64,000 nt of DNA, from contig NZ_JAQGPN010000002.1 in NCBI RefSeq assembly GCF_028826155.1, positions 124,001 through 188,000 on the forward strand, written 5' to 3'. Below are positions 1 to 9,284 of this stretch, one piece after another. The notes beneath the pieces are model-generated. The model had not been told where the DNA came from. It ran no database searches and saw nothing but the letters and a program-made list of their open reading frames with translations. A program made the translations under genes and the position numbers. This stretch comes from Mesorhizobium shangrilense (lineage in GTDB: Bacteria > Pseudomonadota > Alphaproteobacteria > Rhizobiales > Rhizobiaceae). The first letter of the stretch is position 1, and every line of letters begins with the position of its first letter.

Positions 1-1
1 T

Positions 2-160
2 GGGCGCGTGCTGGCATTCTTCCAGAGCTTGCCGCGATGCCTGGTCGGTATCGAGGCGTGCAGTTCTTCGCATTATTAGGCTCGGGAGCTCATGGCACTT
101 GGCCACGATGTGCGGCTGCTCCCTGCACAGTATGTGAAGCCCTATCTGAAGGGGCAGAAG
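2..160 (+). pseudogene. 5' part of a broken IS110-family transposase
   Basis: Reading from base 2, the frame encodes an IS110-type segment (...VGIEACSSSHY, then an in-frame TAG where the family has Trp, then ARELMALGHDVRLL...LKGQK). It stops matching at base 160 after Gln-Lys. The next residues expected in the family, NDAADAEAI, are found in frame at 1555. This fragment and the one at 1555-2231 are therefore two halves of one gene split by the inserted element at 161-1554. The N-terminal start lies outside the window. Dead gene. Confidence 0.85.
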
Positions 161-245
161 ATGGGATGGTTGCCGCCCTCCCCAGACGGCATCGCAATGT
201 GCCAGGGTCGTGGTGTTCAACGCCACGAAAAGGAGAGGACGGCAA

Positions 246-1274
246 ATGGAAGATACAATGATCGGGGTGGACCTGGCAAAGAACGCTTTCCAGCTTCACG
301 GCGCGACAATGACGGGGAATTTGAAATTCCGTAAGAAGCTGACGCGGTCACGGTTCCGGCAGTTCATGGCATGCCAGCCGCCTGCTGTGGTTGTGATGGA
401 AGCATGCGGTAGCGCGAGCTACTGGGCACGGGAAATGGTCAAGCTCGGCCATGAGGTGAAACTGATCGCGCCGCAATACGTACGGCCCTTTGTGAAGAGG
501 CAGAAAAACGATGCTGCCGATGCTGAGGCAATCGTCGTTGCGGCACAGCGCCCCGAGATGCGTTTTGTCCAGCCGAAGTCGGAAGCTCAGCAAGCCTGCG
601 CTGTGCTGTTCCGAACGCGGGAGCGCCTTCTCCATCAGCGCACCGAGCTTGTGAATGCTCTGCGTTCGGTGCTGTATGAATATGGCCATATCGTTCCGAA
701 AGGAATCGCTCACATCAAGCGGATTGAGAGCATTCTGGAGGCACCTAACAGTGACCTGCCCGAGTTGGTGCGCGAGGAATGCCGCGACCTGATTGAGCAG
801 ATTGCCGAGAAGACAGCTCGGATCGAAGCCAAGACGAAGAAGGCCAGAATCCTGTCCATGGCGACTGATACAGCGCGGCGACTGCAGACAATGCCGGGCG
901 TCGGGCCACAGACCGCGCTGGCGATCAGCGGCTTTGCTCCTCCGATGGAGAGCTTCAAACGCGGACGAGATTTTGCAGCCTGGCTTGGCCTCGTGCCACG
1001 CCAATACACCTCCGGTGGCAAGGAGCGACTTGGACGTGTGTCGAAGGCCGGACAGACTGATATCCGATCTTTGTTGATCATTGGCGCCATGTCACGCCTG
1101 ACAGTGCTGGCTCGCAAATCGATCGCCGAGGGATCATGGCTGGGACGGATGCTGCGTCGCAAGCCGCTCATGCTGGTCGCGATCGCGCTTGCGAACAAAA
1201 TGGCGCGGGCGATCTGGGGGATGATGACGAAGAAAGAAGATTATCGAGATCCGACGTGTGTGGTGGCTGCATGA
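246..1274 (+). CDS. IS110-family (IS1111-type) transposase
   Basis: DEDD transposase of 342 aa that recombines DNA under guidance of an element-encoded RNA (known for the family). The N-terminal RuvC-like domain shows the acidic residues Asp9 (GVDLAKN), Glu52 (MEACGS), Asp89 and Asp92 (KNDAADAEAI). The C-terminal Tnp domain has PGVGPQTALA and the serine-containing YTSGGKERLG motif (Ser256). The ATG at 246 is chosen because AAAGGAGAG lies 8-15 bases upstream; an in-frame start at 210 lacks such a site. Length and motifs are complete, so it is probably functional. Confidence 0.9.
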   Translation: MEDTMIGVDLAKNAFQLHGATMTGNLKFRKKLTRSRFRQFMACQPPAVVVMEACGSASYWAREMVKLGHEVKLIAPQYVRPFVKRQKNDAADAEAIVVAAQRPEMRFVQPKSEAQQACAVLFRTRERLLHQRTELVNALRSVLYEYGHIVPKGIAHIKRIESILEAPNSDLPELVREECRDLIEQIAEKTARIEAKTKKARILSMATDTARRLQTMPGVGPQTALAISGFAPPMESFKRGRDFAAWLGLVPRQYTSGGKERLGRVSKAGQTDIRSLLIIGAMSRLTVLARKSIAEGSWLGRMLRRKPLMLVAIALANKMARAIWGMMTKKEDYRDPTCVVAA

Positions 1275-1277
1275 TGA

Positions 1278-1550
1278 ATGCGCTTCGCTACGCAAGCTGG
1301 CGTCGGTGAAGGGAGGTGTAGGAAGTCGACGACCTGAATGGGCGCAATGATCGAATAGATCTGGGTTGGGAAAACCAGCCGTCGTTCGCGAGATTGAAAA
1401 GCTCTTGCAGAAGATTTGGACCCGATCCGCAGATCACCATACCGGCCAGCGGCTTCTTGAAAGGCCGCGAGGAAAAGGCCTGAGAGAAGAACGCACTCGA
1501 TCACCGAACACCAGGTTGGAAAGCTTCTTGCATCGAGGGCGGCAACCAGA
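1278..1550 (+). ncRNA. candidate guide (seek/bridge) RNA region of the IS1111-type element
   Basis: This is the roughly 270-nt non-coding 3' part of the element, between the transposase stop and the right subterminal repeat. In IS1111-group elements the guide RNA is known to be encoded downstream of the transposase. The position and the long 3' non-coding length fit. No RNA fold was computed, so the exact RNA ends are unknown. Inference from family architecture. Confidence 0.45.
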
Positions 1551-1554
1551 GAAG

Positions 1555-2231
1555 AACGACGCTGCAGACGCAGAGGCGATCTGCGAAGCCGTGACGCGGC
1601 CGACGATGCGTTTCGTGCCGGTGAAGTCGCCCGAGCAGCAAAGCGTTATGATGCTGCATCGTGTGCGGTTGACGCTCAATCGTCAGCGCACTCAGATATC
1701 GAACGCGCTGCGGTCACACCTGTCTGAGTTCGGAATCGTGGCGCCGATCGGGCGCAATGGAATTGAGCAATTGCTTGTAGTCATCAACGACGGGAACGAC
1801 GCCAGGATACCTATGCCTGCGCATGCTGGAGGCACAGCTCAAGGTCGTGAAGGAACAAAATCCCAGGGGTCGGCCCGCTGCTGGCGAGCGCGTTCGTCGC
1901 CACCATCGCCGATCCGCACGCATTCAAGTCGAGGCGCTGTCTATCGGACTGGATCGGGCTCGTGCCGAAACAGAACTCGAGCGGGGGCAAGGCGAAGCTC
2001 GGCAGCATCTCCAAGGCCGGTAATCGCTATCTACGCCAGCTGCTCGTCGTCGGCGCAGTGGCGGTCATCCGCCATGCCGAACGGAACGGAACCAGGAGGC
2101 CATGGCTCGTGCAGTTGATGGCGCGGCGAACAACCAAGGTTGCAGCGGTTGCGCTGGCCAGTAAGACAGCCCGCATGGTCTGGGCATTGATGACAGGCGG
2201 CGAGCGCTACAGGGAGCCGGTCATCGCATAG
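1555..2231 (+). pseudogene. 3' part of the broken IS110-family transposase
   Basis: Continues the frame of the fragment at 2-160 with NDAADAEAICEAVTRPTMRF and typical mid-domain sequence. It shifts frame between about 1800 and 1960, then resumes with SSGGKAKLGSISKAGNRYLR and ends at a stop at 2231. Compared with the intact paralogue at 246-1274, the region carrying the PGVGP motif is scrambled. It is therefore disrupted by the insertion at 161-1554, a nonsense codon and at least one frameshift. Confidence 0.85.
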
Positions 2232-2843
2232 AACGAGACAAGGCGAGCGATCGCCGACGAGGTTGGAAAGGGCGGACAGCTGATGTACCAAGCCGGTTGA
2301 AACCGCCGGATCAGGAGAACCCACTGGGGCCGTGCTCCTCGAGTGCGAGCTTCCGATCGGGATCTGAGACGCGCGAACGGCATTATGGCCAGCGGCACAT
2401 GAAAGGTCGCACCTACAGGTCGGATACATGGCCGCACCAACCAGCAGCTGCGACGCTCAAATACCCCTTGCCAACGGAAGGCCGTCCAGACGGCCCCGAA
2501 GCTGACGTCTGCAACGCGCCCCCATGTCGACCGTTCCAAGTGTCATCGATGACACCTATCCGCGGACATTCGAGAGGCACTGTGAAGGATGCCGAGTCAT
2601 TCCTTAACTCGAAACGCTACTGCGAGCGTTCGAGAATTTGTCGCGAGCAGACCCTCCACAGCCCTCGTTGTATCGTCTCAGGTCACGATGCGAGCCACGA
2701 TCAGCGTCGCGTCGGGTTATGTTTGGAGGAACTGGAAGTTCTATCGGAAGCGAGTATGGCGAAAACCCCAGGCTTTGGCTCGATGCCGCGGAACTACAAC
2801 ACTGCTGCGATGGGCCTTAGGAGATGGTCGTGACCTCATAGGT
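2232..2843. other. no gene recognised
   Basis: Only short overlapping open frames without recognisable protein sequence or good ribosome sites. It lies between the broken IS110 gene and the transglutaminase pseudogene and is probably degraded DNA. Confidence 0.5.
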
Positions 2844-3517
2844 TCATACCTGAAAGCCCCTGCGCACATGCAGACTGAAGGAATTGATGAGCGGGATCGC
2901 GTCACGGCCGCGCAACAACGAGCCTGCCGATTCGAGGCACGTTGTTGCGCGGATCGAAAGTATTGCCATTCGCCACCGATAAACAACTCGATCCATGAAA
3001 TCCATCGGATCGACAACCGGTACGCAAATGTCGCCAAGATGACCGTTCACGCATCGGGCCGGAATGTTGAGCGCTCGGCAAACGTGACCGCCAGATGCGC
3101 GAAGTCGCGGCAGACGCCTAGCCGCTCATTAAAGGTGTCGAACGCGGTCCGTGTCGAGCGGGCCTGCATGTAATCGAAGAGTACATGGTTGTGCTCGAGG
3201 TCGCAGATGGCCTGCACGCGACCCCGCCCCGGCCGGACCTTGCCTAAATGTCCCACGCCTCCTGGCTCAGTTGTCGTCCGGCAGTTCTGGCACCGGAAGC
3301 TCCTGCGCGCCAGGCATCACCCTGTCCAACTGTCCGTCATCCCAGTCGTTGCATCGCCCCACATGGTCAGGTCGCCGGCGAGCGCGACGAGCCTGCCGCA
3401 GCGGTTGCCGAACAGATCGCGGTAGGTCGAAATCGGGACGTGCACCGACAGCAGACACACTGGCGCGGTCGGCTGCTGGCAGGTCAGCGTGATCTCATAT
3501 CCGTAGCGGATCAGCAT
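2844..3517 (-). pseudogene. broken transglutaminase-like cysteine protease
   Basis: Three overlapping minus-strand frames together give a transglutaminase-like protein. The N-terminus is MLIRYGYEITLTCQQP (from 3517). The middle contains QAICDLEHNH and the catalytic-Cys segment ERLGVCRDFAHLAVTF (3256-3047). The C-terminus is GHLGDICVPVVDPMDF...PLINSF (3050-2844). Family members have these in one frame with Cys, His and Asp forming the catalytic triad. At least two frameshifts separate the parts, so it is not functional. It follows cassette A in the same direction. A distinct intact transglutaminase-like gene is at 38202-39059. Confidence 0.8.
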
Positions 3518-3529
3518 GACGCGATCCCT

Positions 3530-3802
3530 CTACCGGAAATCGGCAGCGGTCAGCGTATAGGTGGTACGGCGGCCGTAGGAATAGGCCTCGCGTGCGACAT
3601 CGTGGATCGAACTGCACGCCGAATCGAAAGCCGTCAAAGAGTCCGCTTCGGACAATTGCGTCTTGCCGGGCTTTGCCAGCGCTGCGGTCTCTACAAAGAA
3701 CGGCACCTCGAACATGCCATCATGTCCGATGAAGCGAACGGCGTTGCGCACTTCGTCGAAGCTGCGGCTCGGATTAGGGAATTCGAGGGTCACCGTCGGC
3801 AT
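3530..3802 (-). CDS. DUF1488 family protein (cassette A)
   Basis: Small 90-aa protein with the pattern LEFPN..RSFDE.RNAVRF.G.DG.FEVPFFVE...SIHDVAR..Y...R...YTLTAADFR. It is clearly paralogous to the protein at 34439-34705. The DUF1488 family is common in rhizobia and its function is unknown. It is the last intact gene of cassette A before the broken transglutaminase-like gene, which starts about 13 bp downstream. Confidence 0.75.
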   Translation of the reverse strand: MPTVTLEFPNPSRSFDEVRNAVRFIGHDGMFEVPFFVETAALAKPGKTQLSEADSLTAFDSACSSIHDVAREAYSYGRRTTYTLTAADFR

Positions 3803-4125
3803 TCCTCTGACGTACGTTGTGCAGTCCGGATGTCTGCCATCGGGCTGCCTCCACTTCGGCGGCGCGGTTCGTTGTGGCGATTAAGCGATAGCATCCCGTC
3901 GGTCGCAACCCGTTGAGTCAGCCCGATCATCGTGTTGCCGTTAATGCGGGCCGGAACCCCCGTGAAGACATGGTAGACCGTCCAGGAGCGATCCGTTTCG
4001 ACGCGCCGGCCATAGTGATGGTCCGGGGATTCATGGCGGTGCGCGCCGCCCTCATTTTCCCATCTGTCGATGGCGAGGTCCGGGGTCTGTTGTGTCCGCT
4101 TTGTGTCATTGTTGCGGGCGTTCAT
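3790..4125 (-). CDS. conserved small protein with RWENEGGA motif (cassette A)
   Basis: 111 aa, unknown function. It contains IDRWENEGGA, then YGRRVETDRSWTVYHVFTGV and ARI. The WTVYHVFTG segment recurs in cassette B (33930-34442), and the RWENEGGA segment recurs at 37078-37443. The start ATG overlaps the stop of the upstream gene by 4 bases (ATGA), and its 3' end overlaps the DUF1488 start by 13 bases, suggesting translational coupling in one operon. Confidence 0.65.
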   Translation of the reverse strand: MNARNNDTKRTQQTPDLAIDRWENEGGAHRHESPDHHYGRRVETDRSWTVYHVFTGVPARINGNTMIGLTQRVATDGMLSLNRHNEPRRRSGGSPMADIRTAQRTSEECRR

Positions 4126-4370
4126 GGGCGTGTGCTTTCTTCATTAGGGACGTCGGCTTCGGGCGCGCCGGCATAGAGCACCGTGCCGACCCCATCGGTG
4201 ATCGTCATGGCGTCGGGTCGTTGCGGCATGTTAAGCGTTTGCGAGAGACGTCGCGCGACCTCCATTGCGTCGTCGAGGTTGGCAGCTTCAGCAATCTCCC
4301 GACCGACAACGGCGTGCGCGTCGTCCCTGTCCCGGGTGCGGTAGAATTCGATTACGATGTGCATCGCCAT
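4122..4370 (-). CDS. conserved small protein, IEFYRTR..DDAHAVVGRE (cassette A)
   Basis: 82 aa, function unknown. It aligns with the N-terminal part of the plus-strand protein at 33930: I.VEFYRTR..DDAHAIVGRE..EA..L.D...A..L...L.MPQRPD..TITD. In cassette B this gene and its neighbour are fused into one frame; here they are separate but overlap by ATGA. No signal or membrane segment seen. Confidence 0.65.
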   Translation of the reverse strand: MAMHIVIEFYRTRDRDDAHAVVGREIAEAANLDDAMEVARRLSQTLNMPQRPDAMTITDGVGTVLYAGAPEADVPNEESTRP

Positions 4371-4399
4371 CCCTTCCTCGTCGCGCGCGCAACACGGGC

Positions 4400-4542
4400 T
4401 CAGTTCTTGCCCTTGCCACGCGGCGCGTTGGCGTTCGCAGCAAGTTTGATCTGGTTCCGAAGGAGCTTTCAGGCTTGGGCGCCGCTTTTCCTGCTTCGCC
4501 TTCAGATCTCGCGATTGCTTCGTTTCTGGCCCTTAGCCATGT
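4400..4542 (-). pseudogene. broken copy of the MAKGQKRSNREI small basic protein
   Basis: Starts ATG GCT AAG GGC CAG AAA CGA AGC AAT CGC GAG ATC and hits TGA at the next codon. The intact cassette B copy (33738-33881) continues with RKPKQEKAPPKSESS. Two single-base losses relative to that copy explain the early stop. The 3' end still encodes an RGKGKN-like tail out of frame. Same relative position as in cassette B. Confidence 0.7.
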
Positions 4543-4835
4543 CCGAACGTCCGTGCGATGAGCGTTGCGCGGCTGCCGGATTGCGACATGTCGACCGGCT
4601 CAAGACTGTCTTGCGTCGTCACCCGCTCATGACGCTCGTCATCGTTGCGGATGCGATACTGAAGCGACTCTCCCCGTGGCGGCAACGTGCCGGTGATGCG
4701 GTAGATTTCTGCATGTTGAGGCAGCTTTCCAAACCAGCCCCTCAACCGGACAGCCTGCCCGATCGTGAAAAGATGGGTAGGAGGCTCGTGGCGGGTGGTT
4801 CGGGCGGTTGGCCGGATCGAATTCATCGAAATCAT
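4533..4835 (-). CDS. conserved small protein, YRITG.LPPRGESLQYRIR (cassette A)
   Basis: 100 aa, unknown function. It shares the core F..G..VRL.G......A..YR.TG.LPPR..SLQYRIRND.E.HERVTT.D.LEPV with the cassette B protein at 33449-33769. The charged fold is probably a small cytoplasmic binding domain. Its ATG overlaps the stop of the upstream gene (ATGA at 4835-4832), so the two are probably translationally coupled. Confidence 0.7.
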   Translation of the reverse strand: MISMNSIRPTARTTRHEPPTHLFTIGQAVRLRGWFGKLPQHAEIYRITGTLPPRGESLQYRIRNDDERHERVTTQDSLEPVDMSQSGSRATLIARTFGHG

Positions 4836-5095
4836 GGCTGCTGGTGGTCCTTTTCGAGTGCGGCGTCGAGATCACCAGGATCGATCGGCGCCATCTGATG
4901 TGTCTGGCCATCAATGCCGATGGCCGGCAGGTGGACAAAGGCGCCTACACGTCTCCAGGCAAGGCGGGAGAATACCTCCAGCAGTTCCTCATCCTGGTCC
5001 ACGCGATAGTCGCCGGCAGGCTGCGCGGCGTCGAAGCCAGGTAGCAAGAAGGGTGCGGAGAACCGGACGACGGTTTGCGTCGTGCGCGTTGTCAT
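4832..5095 (-). CDS. conserved small protein, TTQTVVRFS.PF.LPG (cassette A)
   Basis: 87 aa, unknown function. Sequence pattern T.RTTQTVVRFS.PFLLPGFD..QPAGDYRVDQDEELLE...LAWRRVG.FVHLPAIG. The start at 5095 (MTTRTTQ) is chosen because the paralogue at 33189-33452 begins at the same residue and has exactly the same length; a longer frame to 5179 is not conserved as protein. A frameshifted third copy lies at 36426-36669. First gene of cassette A. Confidence 0.7.
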   Translation of the reverse strand: MTTRTTQTVVRFSAPFLLPGFDAAQPAGDYRVDQDEELLEVFSRLAWRRVGAFVHLPAIGIDGQTHQMAPIDPGDLDAALEKDHQQP

Positions 5096-5135
5096 GGGTA
5101 GATACCTCCACAGAAGCGCGCGAACGCGCCCCCCA

Positions 5136-5330
5136 TCATCCCATTCGAACCGGAACGAACTTCCGTGCTGCCAGTACATCCGTGGTCAGCGGCGGGGTCC
5201 GTTCCAATGTTCGAACAGAGCGATATGGGCGCCGGATCGGCGCTTCATGCATCGCTATCGAGAATTCGGTGGTGAATGGCGGGTCGTAGTCTCTGACACC
5301 GCGAAGCCAAATCGGCCAAATCAACGAGTT
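5136..5330 (-). repeat. conserved leader sequence shared with cassette B
   Basis: On the minus strand, roughly 190 bases beginning near GATTTGGCCGATTTGGCTTC are strongly similar to 32955-33115 on the plus strand, just upstream of the homologous first gene of each cassette. Similarity includes GGTGTCAGAG, GACCCGCCATTCA and CCGCTGACCA segments and is seen in more than one reading frame, which points to nucleotide-level duplication. It could be a promoter/leader or a lost gene. Confidence 0.6.
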
Positions 5331-5508
5331 TCATATATGGGCTAAGATCGCCTTTTCTGCAAGGCCATCTGTATTTTTTATTTATTTTCGCACATGCAGC
5401 GAAATAAATAGCCGGAAAATATTTCCGCAAAACTGGAGAATTTCGTCTTCCATGCGGATGTGTGCGGAGAGTTTGATGGCTAATGATTTGGGTCCCTGCA
5501 ACATATTT

Positions 5509-5535
5509 CTGGCACTCCTACCATTCGAGCGCCAA
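5509..5535 (+). promoter_or_regulatory. CIRCE-type HrcA operator upstream of groES/groEL copy 1
   Basis: CTGGCACTC, nine bases, GAGCGCCAA. This matches the CIRCE inverted repeat (TTAGCACTC-N9-GAGTGCTAA) with the right 9-base spacer. It lies about 55 bases upstream of the broken groES start, where HrcA represses chaperonin genes in alphaproteobacteria. Confidence 0.8.
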
Positions 5536-5589
5536 AGTACTATGTATCTGAAGTGGTCGCCCTATGGGCGGACCCCAGAAAGAACGCTC

Positions 5590-7487
<1,898 letters not shown>

Positions 7488-7557
7488 GAACAGTGCCTGA
7501 ACCGTTCGGCGCTTCGGCCGGACAAAGCAGTCCGCACCACAACCTGGAAGGATCTCC

Positions 7558-7876
7558 ATGGTCATGCGGAGCACGACGAAACATCTCTCTCCCGCCGTTG
7601 GGAAGACTACTAGCCCTCTAAGACCATGCTGGTCTGGGCATGGCACCGCGGCAGTGATCGCAACGATCGTCGTCGGCTTCAGCTGGAGCGGCTGGGTCGC
7701 CGGCGGCACGTCGCAAACCATGGAAGGTGGCTGGCGACACGGCCGAGTTCAAGGCGATACCCGACGGCTTCCAGAAGCGTCAGTTCATCGAGGCCGGTGG
7801 CTGGGCAACGATGCCGGGGCAGACCTCGCCCGATAGGCTGGGCGCTCAAGGCTGCGCTACCGCTCTCGCCGCATAA
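7558..7876 (+). pseudogene. broken small membrane-anchored protein
   Basis: The frame from 7558 includes a hydrophobic segment, AAVIATIVVGFSWSGWVAGGTSQTM, then loses frame. A second frame continues with AIPDGFQKRQFIEAGGWATMPGQTS and ends LAA at a stop at 7876. The combination (one membrane span followed by FVEKGGWATMPG-like sequence) resembles a conserved rhizobial hypothetical protein with part of the middle deleted. Function unknown; probably inactive. Confidence 0.55.
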
Positions 7877-7958
7877 GCCTCCGAGGCGAGATATCCCTGA
7901 TCGCCGGACGGCTTTCGGCGGTCCCTACAATGACCAACCAGCAACAGGAGCCCATTCA

Positions 7959-8126
7959 ATGATCACCTCTGTCGAGAGAAAAGACCCGAAGCCGGCAACG
8001 GAAGGGAACGAACAAAACCGCTTCGAAAACGTCCGCGAGGCGGCTGCCGAACGGCATCGGAAAGCGGACACCGACGGTACCCGTCGGCGTGCTCGCCAGA
8101 CTGCGGAAGACAACCGCCTCATATGA
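7959..8126 (+). CDS. 55-aa conserved small protein (paralogue 1)
   Basis: MITSVERKDP...NRFENVREAA.ERHRKADTDGTRRRARQTAEDNRLI. Length and the last 23 residues are nearly identical to the 55-aa protein at 32329-32496, showing that this short gene is real. Highly charged, no membrane span, function unknown. A CAGGAG site lies about 12 bases before the ATG. It stands alone between a pseudogene and the broken desaturase. Confidence 0.65.
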   Translation: MITSVERKDPKPATEGNEQNRFENVREAAAERHRKADTDGTRRRARQTAEDNRLI

Positions 8127-8220
8127 ATACTGGAGCCCGACTGGCCGTCTATTTTCACATGGCTTCTGCTTGCCGGATCGTTCCGGGCAGCGGTCTCCAA
8201 ATCCATCGCGGCCCTTCCCA

Positions 8221-9226
8221 TTGTCGTTAACGCAGACCGCCATATCGCTCTCCCAGCACCGAGGTGGCCAACGAGGCTGGCCGAAGATCCTTGCCAACTA
8301 TAGGGAGCCACGCAGGGGCCGCAGCCTGCTTGAACTCATGGTCACAATTGTCCCGTTCGTCGGCCTTTGGACGCTTGCCGCGATGGCAGCGCATCACGGC
8401 TTCTGGTGGGGGATGCCGCTGACGGTTCCGGCGGCGGGCCTCCTGCTTCGCCTGTTCATGATCCAGCACGACTGCGGCCATGGTTCCTTCTTCGCTCACC
8501 GCAAGGCGGATGACTGGACCGGCCGCGCGATCGGCGTCCTGACGTTCACACCATAGGATTATTGGCGTCGTGCGCATGCGGCGCATCACGCCTCGACAGG
8601 TAATCTCGACGAGCGCGGCGTCGGCGACATCAGGACCCTGACCGTGGCGGAATATCGGTCCCTCTCGCGGTCGCGCCGGCTCGCCTACAGGCTCTATCGC
8701 AACCCGGTCGTGATATTCGGCATCGGCCCGATCTGGCTTTTCCTGTTCAAGCAAAGACTGCCCTTCGGCATGATGCGCTCGGGCATGGAGCCCTGGGTCT
8801 CGACCATGGCGACCAATCTCGCGATCCTGGTTCTGGCTCTCGGCCTCATCTGGCTGGTAGATGTTGGGTCGTTCAGGCTCGTGCAGCTGCCGGTCGTGGT
8901 GTTGGCCGGATCGGCGGGTATCTGGCTGTTCTATGACCAGCATCAGTTCGAGGAAACGCACTGGTCGCAAAAGCCCCAGTGGCAGTTCCAGGACGCCGCC
9001 CTGCACGGCACTGCCCTTTCTCCTGCGATGGCTGACGGCCAATATCGGCAATCATCACCATCTTTCGCGCAGGGTGCCATATTACCGGCTTCCGGAGGTG
9101 CTGAGGGATTATCCGGAACTGCGCGGCATCGGCCATATCACCATCATGGAAAGCCTCCGCTGCGTGAAGCTCGTCCTTTGGGATGAAGACCGCCAGCGCC
9201 TCATCTTGTTTCGTGAGGCAGGCTGA
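8221..9226 (+). pseudogene. broken fatty acid desaturase
   Basis: Membrane desaturase with histidine box 1 HDCGHGS and box 2 HAAHH, several hydrophobic spans, and a degraded third box (NHHHL where HHVHHL is expected). A TAG at 8554-8556 replaces the Tyr expected in FTPYDYW, and a frameshift near 9000-9010 moves the C-terminal part (VPYYRLPEVLRDYPELRGIGH...) to another frame. Family members introduce double bonds in acyl chains using a di-iron centre. Two lesions plus box 3 damage make it inactive. Confidence 0.85.
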
Positions 9227-9284
9227 GGGCCGTCGCCACGGTAGCAAAGGTAACTACTTTCGCTGAGCACGTCCGACTGTCTCC

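Larger units (their letters stand above)
161..1554 (+). mobile_element. IS110-family element, IS1111 type, inserted in another IS110 gene
   Basis: The element holds one intact transposase gene (246-1274). It is bounded by a GAAG core repeated at 157-160 and 1551-1554. It carries 14-bp perfect subterminal inverted repeats, TGGTTGCCGCCCTC at 167-180 and its complement at 1535-1548, each about 6 bp inside its end. Subterminal repeats are the hallmark of the IS1111 subgroup. Outside the boundaries an older transposase gene continues in frame on both sides (2-160 and 1555-2231), so the ends are well supported. The 5' non-coding part is about 85 nt and the 3' part about 280 nt. Confidence 0.85.
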
